Assembly: GCF_003050865.1 (NCBI RefSeq)
Contig: NZ_QAOK01000002.1
Coordinates: 1-64,000, forward strand
Length of the DNA: 64,000 bases
Direction: 5' to 3'
Source of the DNA: Nitrosospira multiformis
GTDB lineage: Bacteria > Pseudomonadota > Gammaproteobacteria > Burkholderiales > Nitrosomonadaceae
Position numbers and translations under genes: made by a program. This document shows positions 43,738 to 52,845 of the stretch, piece after piece; position 1 is the first letter of the stretch; every line of letters starts with the position of its first letter. A model generated the notes under the pieces. It had not been told where the DNA came from, made no database searches, and saw only the letters and a program-made list of their open reading frames with translations.

Positions 43738-43815
43738 CTTGACAGGACTTGTCCTGAGCCCGTTTGCCCTCCGACAAGCTCAGGGCGAACGAAGACGAAA
43801 GGGCTCAAGGCAAAG
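43738..43815. repeat. REP-like palindromic repeat
   Basis: GACAGGACTTGTCCTGAGCC and GACAAGCTCAGGGCGAACG form a partly palindromic element of the 'CAGGGCGAAC' type seen widely in betaproteobacteria. A related but degenerate copy is at 63361-63470. Confidence 0.55.
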
Positions 43816-43827
43816 GGGATGGTTTCA

Positions 43828-44109
43828 TCAAGAGCCGTTGTTCTTCTCATCGTTGACCGTTCGTCTATGCCAGATCAACTCGCCGTTCCTGTACACTTCC
43901 CGGATACGGTGAAGGGGGACCTCGCGGGTACGTCCCTCCTGATCGGTAAAGCGGAAAAAGAAATGATCATTTGGTGTGAGCTGCATCTGCTGTAGCGGAA
44001 TCTGGATAATTTCCCCACTCTTGCGATCGTAGTATCCGATCACGAAATTATCTTTTCCGAATGACTCATCCCAGCGAATCTGGCTGAGCAGGTCTTGTAT
44101 GGGGGTCAT
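43828..44109 (-). CDS. DUF504/MJ1316-domain RNA cyclic-end recognition protein
   Basis: A 93-residue protein consisting of a DUF504 (MJ1316 RNA cyclic group end recognition) domain: DLLSQIRWDESFGKDNFVIG, YYDRKSGEIIQIPLQQMQL, FRFTDQEGRTREVPLHRIRE, VYRNGELIWHR. The IRWD opening and PLHRI-EV-RNGE-IW-R ending are diagnostic. The domain is proposed to recognise 2',3'-cyclic phosphate ends. It is divergent from rtcA with about 145 bases between the starts, which supports a joint role in RNA end repair. Confidence 0.93.
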   Translation of the reverse strand: MTPIQDLLSQIRWDESFGKDNFVIGYYDRKSGEIIQIPLQQMQLTPNDHFFFRFTDQEGRTREVPLHRIREVYRNGELIWHRRTVNDEKNNGS

Positions 44110-44253
44110 GAAGCTTCCTTTTCAGGCAGATAGCCAGCCGCGTCAGCTTCCCGAAAGAATTGCGTCCATTCCGGTCATGCGATTTTTGATGCTACATTGA
44201 ATTGTAGGTCGAAAAACCTATTGTTCCTGGCCGTATCAACCAAAGAGGTCGAA

Positions 44254-45315
44254 ATGCGGGAGATCGATGGTTCCTATGGAGAAGGCGGGGGCCAGTTGCT
44301 CCGCACATCGGTCGTGCTTGCGGCGATAACGGGACTATCGGTTCATGTGTACAACATTCGCGCAAAACGTTCCAATCCCGGTCTTGCGCCTCAACACCTC
44401 ACCGCCGTAAAGGCGGTGGCAGCGCTTTGCAGCGCGCAGACGGAAGGGGTGGAAGTCAAATCGCGGGAAATCATTTTTCGCCCCGGTCCCTTGCGCGGGG
44501 GTGAATACGACTTTCCCGTGGGAACGGCAGGCAGTGTTACCCTGGTGCTTCAGGCAGCGCTTCCGGCTGCCATGGCATGCGGAGAAAAGCTGCGGATGAG
44601 CATTTCCGGTGGCACCGATATTCGCGCTGCGCCGCCCCTGGATTACTTCCGCTACATATTGCTGCCGCTGGTTTATAGCATGGGCGCCAGGGCGAAGATC
44701 GAACTGCTGCAGCGGGGGTATTATCCCCGCGGCGGAGGAAAGGTAGTCGTGGACGTAGAGCCTTGCCTGCCTCTGCGTCCGCTGATCCTGAACACCTCGG
44801 AAGGGCTGGAGGGTATAACCGGTTTTGCACACATTTCAAACCTGCCCAGGCACATCGTCCACCGCATGGCTAATGCGGCACTGGCAGAACTTTCGACCTT
44901 TCCCACGCCAGCCGTTGGCCTGGAGGTATTCGGAAAGGACGAAGCAATAGGCGAGGGCGGAGCAGTGCTTCTGACCGCGCACAAGGAGCATAGCCGTCTG
45001 GGGGCGTCTGCTGTGGCAGAAAGAGGCGTGCGAGCCGAACGGCTCGGTGCTGAGGCGGGAAAGCGTTTGCGCGAGGAAATCCTGTCCGGCGCAACGCTGG
45101 ATATTCATGCGGCAGACCAGGTATTGATCTACCTCGCGCTGGCGAGTGGCGCGTCCTGCTTTCTCACGAGAGAACTCTCCTCCCACGCCGCAACGACCAT
45201 TTGGCTGCTGGAACAGTTTCTGCCGGTGCGCTTCCAGGTCACCCAGGAAGCGCATTTGATTCGCGTCCACGCAACGCCGGAATTCAATAGCAGGTCAAGC
45301 TTTTTGTGGCGATAA
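44254..45315 (+). CDS. rtcA: RNA 3'-terminal phosphate cyclase
   Basis: A 353-residue RtcA enzyme that converts RNA 3'-phosphates to 2',3'-cyclic phosphates with ATP, through a covalent His-AMP. It starts REIDGSYGEGGGQLLRTSVV, the family opening, with start ATG at 44254 after AAAGAGGTC. NPGLAPQHLTAVKA, then RGYYPRGGGKVVV and the active-site region FLTRELSSHAATTIWLLEQF (nucleophile His) are all present. Length is standard. No rtcB or rtcR is adjacent, but the DUF504 gene is divergent. Confidence 0.95.
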   Translation: MREIDGSYGEGGGQLLRTSVVLAAITGLSVHVYNIRAKRSNPGLAPQHLTAVKAVAALCSAQTEGVEVKSREIIFRPGPLRGGEYDFPVGTAGSVTLVLQAALPAAMACGEKLRMSISGGTDIRAAPPLDYFRYILLPLVYSMGARAKIELLQRGYYPRGGGKVVVDVEPCLPLRPLILNTSEGLEGITGFAHISNLPRHIVHRMANAALAELSTFPTPAVGLEVFGKDEAIGEGGAVLLTAHKEHSRLGASAVAERGVRAERLGAEAGKRLREEILSGATLDIHAADQVLIYLALASGASCFLTRELSSHAATTIWLLEQFLPVRFQVTQEAHLIRVHATPEFNSRSSFLWR

Positions 45316-45344
45316 GAGGATTTACCAGGTGGAGCCCGGCCTAC

Positions 45345-45400
45345 TACTGTCGGTACGCTTTCAGGTCATCGGGAAGCGCATTTGATTCGCATTAGCGCAG
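45345..45400 (+). pseudogene. Duplicated fragment of the rtcA 3' end
   Basis: CTGTCGGTACGCTTTCAGGT, then GGGAAGCGCATTTGATTCGC, closely matches CTGCCGGTGCGCTTCCAGGT, then GGAAGCGCATTTGATTCGCG near the end of rtcA (45222-45270). The copy has lost a base, giving LSVRFQVIGKRI and a stop. It suggests that a second rtcA copy, or the end of one, was once here. Confidence 0.7.
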
Positions 45401-45641
45401 ACCAAACAGGTGTGGTGTAGATCAGGCTCCGTCTGACGGCAGTTGGACAATCTCCATGCTAAAGACATAATTCATGCGACATTCTGCATCTGGCTTGTTG
45501 ACGTTCATGTTTTACGTGTTGGCCGCGTCCGCGTCCGCGTCTGGCTCTTCTGGCATTTCTGATGAAATCACCTATATTGAAAACACCAGCTCATCGAGCG
45601 GCCAGCTTTTAGCTTGGAACAATACATGTGCGAGGAAAAAA

Positions 45642-45911
45642 ATGGCGGAGCAGCGTGAAACTTATAAGGGTCGGGAGATTGTTGTTCGAACAGGGGAAGA
45701 CGCACCAGCAGAAGGCGCCGCGGGATTGGAGGCCGCGAGGGCGGAAAGGGCGGGTGGAGAGGCAGTAGACGTGAGGATTGATGGAAAGAACGTTTTTGTT
45801 ATAAAGAATTCGTCCGGCTCGTATATCGCATCCGGTTTCGCTTTCGATCCGCAACCTTCGCCTATGGAGCTGGCGCGGAAAATTATCGATTATCGTGAGG
45901 CGGGGAGATAA
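45642..45911 (+). CDS. MelC1-like tyrosinase caddie protein
   Basis: An 89-residue protein. The ATG at 45642 follows GAGG six bases before it; a longer frame to 45474 is not needed. The sequence, ETYKGREIVVRTGED in the first half and VDVRIDGKNVFVIKNSSGSY, IASGFAFDPQPSPMELARKI in the second, follows the Streptomyces MelC1 pattern (YKGR-I, VRIDG--L-V----G-W, PTP--AAR). MelC1 delivers copper to, and transiently binds, tyrosinase. It ends two bases before the tyrosinase start. It lacks the Actinobacterial signal peptide. Confidence 0.75.
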   Translation: MAEQRETYKGREIVVRTGEDAPAEGAAGLEAARAERAGGEAVDVRIDGKNVFVIKNSSGSYIASGFAFDPQPSPMELARKIIDYREAGR

Positions 45912-45913
45912 AA

Positions 45914-47401
45914 ATGGGAACCCGAAAGAATCAATCCACGTTGACAGCTGCGGAGAAGGCGGCCTTTGTTGCGGCGGTAAAAGCGCTCAAGGCAAATGGC
46001 GCCTATGATGTATTTGTGGCCCAGCACCGTACCGCCTTTCTTGCCGGTGTGAACGATCCGGCACACGGCGGCCCCGCCTTTCTGCCCTGGCACAGGGAGT
46101 ATCTCCGCCGGTTCGAGCGTGCCCTTCAGCAGATCGATCCCAGTGTTTCCATCCCGTATTGGGACTGGACAGTTGACCGCACGACGAACGCCTCCATCTG
46201 GAATGCGAATTTCATGGGCGGAAATGGAACGGGCCCTGGCGGACGTGTGATGACGGGTCCGTTCGCCTTTTCCACAGGAGAGTGGACGCTTACTGTCCTG
46301 GACCCCGGTGACACAGATAATTTTCTCACCCGCGCCTTCGGCGCCATGGGAGCGCTGCCCACCCAGCAGGGAGTGAATACCGCCATCAATATCGTGCCCT
46401 ATGATTCAGCGCCCTGGAATCGTAACAGCAGCATGAACACGAGTTTTCGAAACCATCTCGAGGGGATTATCCACAATCCCGGCCATATGTGGGTAGGCGG
46501 CTCGATGATGGCGATGTCATCCCCCAACGATCCGGTGTTCTGGCTGCATCATTGCAATATCGATCGGTTGTGGGCAGTATGGCAGCGGGAAAATCCGGGG
46601 CAGAATTATCGTCCACCGAGCGGCACGGCGGGCGTGGTGAACGGCCATGGACTGGATGATCCCATGCCGCCATGGAACAACGAAGCTTCGCCGCCTACAC
46701 CCCGAGATGTTCTCGATCACCATGCGCTTGGCTACACCTACGATGACGAGGAAGAGGAGCCTCCGCAGGTCGTACCGCTGACCGTAGATGCGGCTCCGTT
46801 TGCCGCTTCCATAGGCCAGACGGGAGAAGTGGACGCATACAGCTTCGTTGCCTCAAGCCAGGGGAGTTATGTCATCGAAACCGAGGGTTCCACCGATGTG
46901 GTGGCAGCCCTGTATGGTCCGAATGATGCCAACGCACTCATTGCCGAGGATGACGACAGCGGTGCCGGCCAAAATTCGCGCATTGCACGAGACCTGGCGC
47001 CGGGAACATATTATGTCCGCATAAGGCACTATAGCGGCTCATCCACTGGAAGCTACCGCATTTCAGTGCGAGGGTCAGGAGGGCCGCAGCCAGGTATTCA
47101 GACCATTCAGATAAACGGCCCGGCAGTGCAGGGCACACTCTCCGCCAACGAAAGGGACTTGTACACCTTTACTGTCGTGACGCCCGGATCGCATACGATA
47201 GAGACTGCAGGGAGCACCGATTGCTTCCTCACGTTGTTCGGTCCCAATAGCCAAACGACCGTCATTGCCCAGGACGACGACAGTGGTCCGGGAACCAATT
47301 CGCGGATCGTGCGAAACCTTGGTGGCGGCGTCTATTATGTTCAGGTCAGGCACTACAGCCCGACAGGTACAGGGGCGTATAGCGTTTCCGTCAGAACATG
47401 A
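45914..47401 (+). CDS. Tyrosinase with two C-terminal PPC domains
   Basis: A 495-residue type 3 copper oxidase. CuA histidines are 38 (FVAQHRT), 51 (DPAHGG) and 60 (LPWHREYLRRFE); CuB histidines are 187 and 191 (IIHNPGHMWVGG) and 213 (FWLHHCNIDRLW). No signal peptide is present. After residue about 280 comes an acidic hinge (DDEEEEPPQ), then two beta-sandwich PPC repeats: GEVDAYSFVASSQGSYVIET, SRIARDLAPGTYYVRIRHYS and the related NERDLYTFTVVTPGSHTIET, SRIVRNLGGGVYYVQVRHYS. Such domains are usually on exported enzymes. The caddie gene lies directly upstream. Confidence 0.93.
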   Translation: MGTRKNQSTLTAAEKAAFVAAVKALKANGAYDVFVAQHRTAFLAGVNDPAHGGPAFLPWHREYLRRFERALQQIDPSVSIPYWDWTVDRTTNASIWNANFMGGNGTGPGGRVMTGPFAFSTGEWTLTVLDPGDTDNFLTRAFGAMGALPTQQGVNTAINIVPYDSAPWNRNSSMNTSFRNHLEGIIHNPGHMWVGGSMMAMSSPNDPVFWLHHCNIDRLWAVWQRENPGQNYRPPSGTAGVVNGHGLDDPMPPWNNEASPPTPRDVLDHHALGYTYDDEEEEPPQVVPLTVDAAPFAASIGQTGEVDAYSFVASSQGSYVIETEGSTDVVAALYGPNDANALIAEDDDSGAGQNSRIARDLAPGTYYVRIRHYSGSSTGSYRISVRGSGGPQPGIQTIQINGPAVQGTLSANERDLYTFTVVTPGSHTIETAGSTDCFLTLFGPNSQTTVIAQDDDSGPGTNSRIVRNLGGGVYYVQVRHYSPTGTGAYSVSVRT

Positions 47402-47456
47402 CAGGAAACGCGACGGGGTTCGAGCGGGTTCTTTGGACTTCCTGCAGCGATCTTGA

Positions 47457-47753
47457 GTGAAAGGCGTCCTGGCGCTGATTGTTCTTCTTGCTGGCTGTGG
47501 CTCGACAATCGCGCACAAACCCGACGGAAACGGTGACAGTCCAGGCTTCTATACCATCACAAATTTATATGATGGCAGTCAGGCATCAAAAGAGCGACTT
47601 GCGGAGTGGATGGATACCGAGGCGCAAAAGGTATGCCATTCACCCTATTCACTGATCTCGGAAGAGTCAGTTCCGACCATCAATCGCCTGGGGGAAGCGA
47701 CGTTTTCGCGGCTTGTCTGGAAAATCAGGTGCCGGGGACAGGCGAGCGAATGA
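47457..47753 (+). CDS. Small lipoprotein, unknown function
   Basis: A 98-residue lipoprotein from a GTG at 47457, with signal peptide VLALIVLLAGC (lipobox LLAGC). The mature part contains GFYTITNLYDGSQASKERLA and EWMDTEAQKVCHSPYSLISE, and a C-terminal Cys (IRCRG), a possible disulfide. Unrecognised. It begins 56 bases after the tyrosinase stop, so it may be in that operon. Confidence 0.6.
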   Translation: MKGVLALIVLLAGCGSTIAHKPDGNGDSPGFYTITNLYDGSQASKERLAEWMDTEAQKVCHSPYSLISEESVPTINRLGEATFSRLVWKIRCRGQASE

Positions 47754-47814
47754 GGATTGAAATACTCTCCGCCCGTTATTCTCTGGCCGGTGACTATTGA
47801 TCTGGCCAGAAAAT

Positions 47815-47965
47815 ATTATGAATCTCTCATTCCGGGCCTGACTCGAATCCAGCAAACCGGAATCTAGTCCAAACCAGCAATGGCGTGCTTTGAACGTCAC
47901 TTGATACCAGCTTCAGCCGATATGATGTTCGTACTGTTTGTTCGCAGAATTAAATAGGCAGCTGG
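47815..47965 (+). repeat. Dispersed repeat, copy 3
   Basis: It begins TATGAATCTCTCATTCCGGG and ends TACTGTTTGTTCGCAGAATT. Both halves of the family are present with moderate divergence from 3851-3990, in the gap between a lipoprotein gene and the GT-C-like gene. Confidence 0.75.
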
Positions 47966-48087
47966 TTTCATTTCAGGATATTCAAAGCACCTCTGAGCTG
48001 CCTTCATCCGCTTCCTGAACCGTTTACAAAATTACTTCCCGCCCAGTCGGTCAGGCGTCATTCCGCCGCCTGTCCCTATGCTGCCTG

Positions 48088-49725
48088 ATGTATGATGGCA
48101 TGCTTCGCCTCACCCACACAGCGATGCCAGGCAAGCTCCAGAAAATTCTCCCGAAAAAAAATCTCCCGCTGATACATCAAATATTGCCTGTATTTGTGCT
48201 GGCTGCTTTCGCAGTACTTGCATCCTTTCTGTGGCAGGGGCACAAGGGATTCAATCTGTGGGATGAAGGTTACCTATGGTACGGGGCTCAGCGGGTATTG
48301 CTGGGCGAGGTGCCTCTGCGCGATTTCATGTCCTACGATCCCGGCCGCTATTATTGGTCGGCAGCTCTGATGAGCTTGTGGGGCGACAATGGCATCATGG
48401 TCTTGCGCGGCGCGGTGGCGGGGTTCCAGGCGATAGGCTTGTTCATGGGTCTGCTGCTGATCGCACAAAAGAGCGCCCCGCGCTTCAAGTTCCCGGGTTT
48501 TCTCTATCTGCTGCTTTCGGCAATCACTCTCATGGTGTGGATGTACCCGCGCCATAAGCTGTTCGATATTTCACTGTCCATTCTTCTCATTGGCGTATTG
48601 GTCTTTCTGGTTCAACATCCGACGTGGCTACGTTACTTCGTGTGCGGTCTTTGCATCGGTCTGGTGGCTGTTTTCGGGCGCAATCACGGCGTGTATGGAG
48701 CGTTGGGTAGCGCTGGAGTAATGGTTTGGTTGGCAGTCAAATCCGGTAGCCGAAGGACTCAGCCTGGGTTAATGGAAGGATTCCTGCTATGGGCAGCAGG
48801 AGTGGCGGCCGGTTTCACGCCGCTACTTGCGATGCTGCTGCTTGTGCCTGGTTTCGCTGTCGCATTTTGGGAAAGTATCCGCTTTCTGTTCGAAGTGAAG
48901 GCGACCAATCTTCCTTTGCCCATTCCATGGCCATGGAAAGTATCCTTTGACTCGATACCGACTGATGAGGCAATTCGCAGTGTGCTGGTCGGCGTATTCT
49001 TCATCGGAATACTGATCTTCAGCCTGGTCGGAATTGGATGGGTCCTTTTCCAAAAATTTCGTAGCAAAGCTGTTTCGCCCGCCCTGGTGGCTTCGGTGTT
49101 CCTCGGGTTGCCCTATGCGCACTATGCATATTCCCGTGCCGATGTCGGACACCTTGCCCAAAGTATCTTTCCGTTATTGATCGGCTGCCTGGTACTACTG
49201 GCCGCGCAACCTGCAAAAATCAAATGGCCTTTCGCAGTGGCGTTATGCGCCGCGAGTCTGTGGGTGATGCATGCTTTTCATCCGGGTTGGCAATGTGGCG
49301 CCAGCGGCCAATGCAAGGCCATTGAAATTTCAGGTAGCCAGCTCATGGTTTCGCCGGAGGTGGAAAGCGATGTTCGTCTGCTCAGAAAACTAGCCGAGGA
49401 ATATACGCCAGATGACCGCAGCTTCGTCGTGACTCCATTCTGGCCGGGTGGCTATCCATTGCTGAATGCCAAGTCTCCGATGTGGGAGATATATGCTCTT
49501 TTTCCCCGAAGTGAGGATTTTCAGCAAGAGGAAATCAAGCGCATTGCAGCGGCGAGCCCCGGCTTTGTTCTGATATACGATCTTCCCCTCGATGGACGGG
49601 AGGAATTACGCTTTCGTAATACGCATCCTCTTATTTACCGCTACATCATCGAACACTTCGACCGAGTGCCTAATTCACCCAATCCCGCCTACCAGATCTA
49701 TACGAGCAGAAAGCGAGCCAAGTAG
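48088..49725 (+). CDS. GT-C-like integral membrane protein
   Basis: A 545-residue protein with about ten membrane helices and an early loop LWDEGYLWYGAQRVLLGEVP, LRDFMSYDPGRYYWSA. The DEG-W-GA, then P-RDF-YDPGRY, is like the catalytic Asp/Glu loop of GT-C membrane glycosyltransferases that use lipid-linked donors. The C-terminal 130 residues are soluble and would face the periplasm. The ATG at 48088 may be moved to 48124. It begins a glycan-related region. Family identity is by loop and topology only. Confidence 0.7.
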   Translation: MYDGMLRLTHTAMPGKLQKILPKKNLPLIHQILPVFVLAAFAVLASFLWQGHKGFNLWDEGYLWYGAQRVLLGEVPLRDFMSYDPGRYYWSAALMSLWGDNGIMVLRGAVAGFQAIGLFMGLLLIAQKSAPRFKFPGFLYLLLSAITLMVWMYPRHKLFDISLSILLIGVLVFLVQHPTWLRYFVCGLCIGLVAVFGRNHGVYGALGSAGVMVWLAVKSGSRRTQPGLMEGFLLWAAGVAAGFTPLLAMLLLVPGFAVAFWESIRFLFEVKATNLPLPIPWPWKVSFDSIPTDEAIRSVLVGVFFIGILIFSLVGIGWVLFQKFRSKAVSPALVASVFLGLPYAHYAYSRADVGHLAQSIFPLLIGCLVLLAAQPAKIKWPFAVALCAASLWVMHAFHPGWQCGASGQCKAIEISGSQLMVSPEVESDVRLLRKLAEEYTPDDRSFVVTPFWPGGYPLLNAKSPMWEIYALFPRSEDFQQEEIKRIAAASPGFVLIYDLPLDGREELRFRNTHPLIYRYIIEHFDRVPNSPNPAYQIYTSRKRAK

Positions 49726-49935
49726 TTGGAGTTGGCACTCGAGCCCAAGCCTGTTTCTCCCGATCTGTGCAATGGCGTACATACCAATTGAATCGTTTCA
49801 CCTATTGTAATTCATAGCGCTATTTCGGCTCTATGGATAAATTCCCGCTTTCCGACTCGCATTTCTGCCCCATCGCCTGCTTGACAGGAGGACAGAGGAC
49901 AAAAAGGGAAGGAAGGGGGAAGAGAGGAGGACAGC

Positions 49936-50892
49936 ATGAATATCAAAGAGGTATGGGCTCTTGTCAAAGCTTCTTTTTCGTCCTGGCTGGACGATTATGC
50001 GCCAAGCATGGGCGCGGCGCTGGCCTACTACACCATGTTTTCCATCGCTCCGCTTTTGCTGATCGTCATTTCGACGGCAGGACTTGTCTTTGGCGAAGAA
50101 GCGGTGCGTGGGGAAATCTTCGGACAATTGCGCGACTTGATGGGTGATCAAGGGGCGGCCGCGGTGGAAGGGTTGCTTGCAAGTGTCAGCAAGCCGGAAG
50201 AGGGTGCGGCAGGCGCAGTGGTCGGAACAGTTTTACTCCTGATTGGCGCAACCACCGTATTTGGCGAGCTGCAGAACGCATTCGACCGAATCTGGCGCGT
50301 ACCCGGCAAAGACAAGAACGGCGGGATAGGGGAGCTCATCAGGACGAGATTGCTGTCGTTTGGAATAATACTGGGAATAGGCTTTCTAATGATGGTATCC
50401 CTTGTTTTCAATGCCGCCGTATCCGCATTGGGAAAGTGGTGGGGTGGATTTTTTTCGGAACTTGAAATTCTGGTAACGACTCTGAATTTTATATTCAGCT
50501 TTGTTTTTACCACCGCTGTTTTCGCGATGCTTTACAAATTTATGCCCCAGGTGAAAATTCAGTGGAAGGACGTGTGGCTGGGGGCAGGCGTTACCGCATT
50601 GCTGTTTACCATCGGCAAGTTTCTGATCGGTCTTTACATTGGAAAAAGCGCGATCAGTTCCGGATTTGGCGCCGCGGGATCACTGGTTGTCGTATTGGTG
50701 TGGGTTTACTACTCAGCCCAGATTTTTTTACTGGGTGCCGAGTTTACCTGGGTATATTCTCATGCTCGTGGATCGCGAAAAAACCAGGAGATTCCCCCGA
50801 GAACCATCTCCGCTGGCCCGGTAGAGATGACGCGCGGAGAGGCGGCGGAAGGTTTCACCGCGAAGAACCATCAGGAACGCGCTTTTCGATAA
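49936..50892 (+). CDS. YihY/BrkB-family membrane protein
   Basis: A 318-residue membrane protein of the YihY family. It has the opening SWLDDYAPSMGAALAYYTMFSIAPLLLI, then AVVGTVLLLIGATTVFGELQNAFDRIW and GLYIGKSAISSGFGAAGSLVVVLVWVYYSAQIFLLGAEFTWVYSH split over the last helices, all diagnostic. Six helices. BrkB-related proteins have been proposed as transporters. The C-terminus (residues 280-318) is hydrophilic. It is convergent with the GT4 gene, overlapping its 3' end by 22 bases. Confidence 0.93.
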   Translation: MNIKEVWALVKASFSSWLDDYAPSMGAALAYYTMFSIAPLLLIVISTAGLVFGEEAVRGEIFGQLRDLMGDQGAAAVEGLLASVSKPEEGAAGAVVGTVLLLIGATTVFGELQNAFDRIWRVPGKDKNGGIGELIRTRLLSFGIILGIGFLMMVSLVFNAAVSALGKWWGGFFSELEILVTTLNFIFSFVFTTAVFAMLYKFMPQVKIQWKDVWLGAGVTALLFTIGKFLIGLYIGKSAISSGFGAAGSLVVVLVWVYYSAQIFLLGAEFTWVYSHARGSRKNQEIPPRTISAGPVEMTRGEAAEGFTAKNHQERAFR

Positions 50893-52034
50893 CCCTTTGC
50901 TGTATCCGCATCGCTTCCTTTGATACCACCTTGGGTAAGAGACCGCAATACTTGCGCAGTTTGAGCGACGATATCGCTCAGGTCGAACTTCTCTTCGACG
51001 CGTTTTCGGGCTGCTTCCCCCATCCTGAGACGGGTCGAATTGCTCGTCATCAGAGTGACGACATCATTGGCTAGGCCTTCCGTATCTCCGGGCTGTTTCA
51101 GCAGACCGGTACCGCCTACCTCGACAATATCGACTACGCCCCCGACATTCGTAGCCACCACCGGGAGGCCTGATGCCATCGCTTCCACGATCACCAGGGG
51201 CATCGCTTCAGAATACGAAGTTGACACAACGAGATCGAGGCAGGGGTAGATTTTTGCCATGTCCCGCTGCAGGCCCACCATATGAATGTGGCCTGTCAGA
51301 TCGTGCTGGTCGATCTCGTTCTGGAGCTCTCCCCGCATCGGCCCTTCGCCCACCAGTACGAAATGGCAGTTCTTGAGCCTCTTGTGCGCTAGCTGCGCCA
51401 CGCGAATAAACATTTCCGGCCCCTTCTCGGGCGAGAGGCGACCGATGAAGCCTACAAGGGGCGCTTCTGGCGGGATCTTGATCAAGGAATGAAGGTAATT
51501 GGACTTGGGAGCCGGATGGAAGATCTTTGTATCGATTCCGTTAGGAATGAAGCGCAGTTTTGTGCTTGGTACGCCCAGAGTCAACGCTTGAAAGTAGGCG
51601 GTTTTTGCAACCACGTTGATATGAGTATTCATGAGCTTGTGCACTTCAAAATCGCGCATGCTCAGGTAGCGTCCGTGGACAGTGGCTATTGCCGGTGTGT
51701 CGGTCAACCTGCTCAGGATACCTGCAAGCGAGTGCGCATTGGGAAGGTGTGCATGGATGACGTCGATCGCATCAGCCCGGACGAGACTCGAACCAAGGAG
51801 GATAGACTGCCAGTCAGGCTCATCGGTGACAGGAGTGATGTGAACGCTACAGCCGATATCGCGTAATTGCGATGTCAGTTTACCTTCCGCCACACAGAGG
51901 CAGGTGACACGAAAAGTATCCTGCGGCAGTCGCTCGAGCAACCTCAAGACGTAAGTTTCCATTCCACCGACGATGGAGGCCCCTATAATTTCGAGAAGAT
52001 TGATAGGTCGTTCGGCAGTTGAAATGATTTTCAC
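50871..52034 (-). CDS. GT4-family glycosyltransferase
   Basis: A 387-residue glycosyltransferase with GT-B fold. The donor-binding half has VGFIGRLSPEKGPEMFIRVA, VLVGEGPMRGELQNEI, and the nucleotide-sugar motif STSYSEAMPLVIVEAMASGL then PVVATNVGGVVDIVE. The acceptor half begins LEIIGASIVGGMETYVLRLL. These are standard for retaining GT4 enzymes in exopolysaccharide or lipopolysaccharide assembly. It is the last gene of the minus-strand set; its start overlaps nothing but is two bases after the amidohydrolase stop. Confidence 0.95.
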   Translation of the reverse strand: MKIISTAERPINLLEIIGASIVGGMETYVLRLLERLPQDTFRVTCLCVAEGKLTSQLRDIGCSVHITPVTDEPDWQSILLGSSLVRADAIDVIHAHLPNAHSLAGILSRLTDTPAIATVHGRYLSMRDFEVHKLMNTHINVVAKTAYFQALTLGVPSTKLRFIPNGIDTKIFHPAPKSNYLHSLIKIPPEAPLVGFIGRLSPEKGPEMFIRVAQLAHKRLKNCHFVLVGEGPMRGELQNEIDQHDLTGHIHMVGLQRDMAKIYPCLDLVVSTSYSEAMPLVIVEAMASGLPVVATNVGGVVDIVEVGGTGLLKQPGDTEGLANDVVTLMTSNSTRLRMGEAARKRVEEKFDLSDIVAQTAQVLRSLTQGGIKGSDADTAKGYRKARS

Positions 52035-52035
52035 G

Positions 52036-52839
52036 TCAATTTATTCCCAGCCAGGCCGCGGCTGTCCCTCCCATGATCCGGTCGCGGCTGGACTTGTCCA
52101 CGTCGAGACGTTCCAGCAGCGTCAACACATCGTCAATTCGGCTTTTTATCAAATCCGCACTACAGGGCAAAAACACATCGCTGCCGAATTGCAATAAATC
52201 GGGCGTGAGGACGTCGATTGCTTTTCTCAGAACTTCAAGGCGGTAAACAGGAGGCGCGCCAAAGGAAATGTCGAAGCGAAACTGGCTGTTGTCAGGCGGC
52301 ACTCCGTTGATGAGGTCTATGAGACCTACCGCATTCGCCTCGTCGGACCACGGCCACCCCAGGTGAGCCAGGGTAACGCGCAGGTCAGGATACTCGCGTA
52401 TCGCTTCGTAAAAGCTGGGGCGACAGAAACGCCCCGATTTTCCATCGATAAAAATACCGCTGTGGAACAGGATTGGAATCTTGAGGCGGGCTGCTGTTTC
52501 ATAAACGTCCCGCGCGCAGTCGTCATAAGGGTACCATCCGGCTGGCACCATTTTGAGTCCATGAAGCCCCAACTCATGCGCGCTGACAAGATCTTCGCAC
52601 GCACCTTCTAACGAAGGGTTGATTACCGCAAACCCGATCAGGCGATCGGTATGATGACCTACAAGCTGGGAAAGATAATGGTTGGCCGACCTTAACGACG
52701 CACTGTCGTGCATGGAATATGGGCCGCTCAAAAACGGCGCAAGCACAACGGCCTTGTCCACCTGCGCCAGATCCAACGCCTGTAGAATGTCATCTACTTT
52801 CTCATCCCCTGAACAATGAATATGAGCGTCTATTATCAT
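52036..52839 (-). CDS. Amidohydrolase-family (amidohydro_2-like) TIM-barrel protein
   Basis: A 267-residue metal-dependent hydrolase. MIIDAHIHCSGDEKVDDIL carries the HxH metal motif at positions 6-8; LFHSGIFIDG supplies the next His; RVTLAHLGWPWSDEANAV has the His of strand 6; FGSDVFLPC near 220 has the Asp. This is the set for a binuclear or mononuclear amidohydrolase/decarboxylase (amidohydrolase_2) enzyme. Substrate unknown. It sits between the fused glycosyltransferase gene (six bases upstream) and the GT4 gene (two bases downstream), so it presumably acts on a sugar-linked or acyl group of the same product. Confidence 0.88.
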   Translation of the reverse strand: MIIDAHIHCSGDEKVDDILQALDLAQVDKAVVLAPFLSGPYSMHDSASLRSANHYLSQLVGHHTDRLIGFAVINPSLEGACEDLVSAHELGLHGLKMVPAGWYPYDDCARDVYETAARLKIPILFHSGIFIDGKSGRFCRPSFYEAIREYPDLRVTLAHLGWPWSDEANAVGLIDLINGVPPDNSQFRFDISFGAPPVYRLEVLRKAIDVLTPDLLQFGSDVFLPCSADLIKSRIDDVLTLLERLDVDKSSRDRIMGGTAAAWLGIN

Positions 52840-52845
52840 GCTCGA

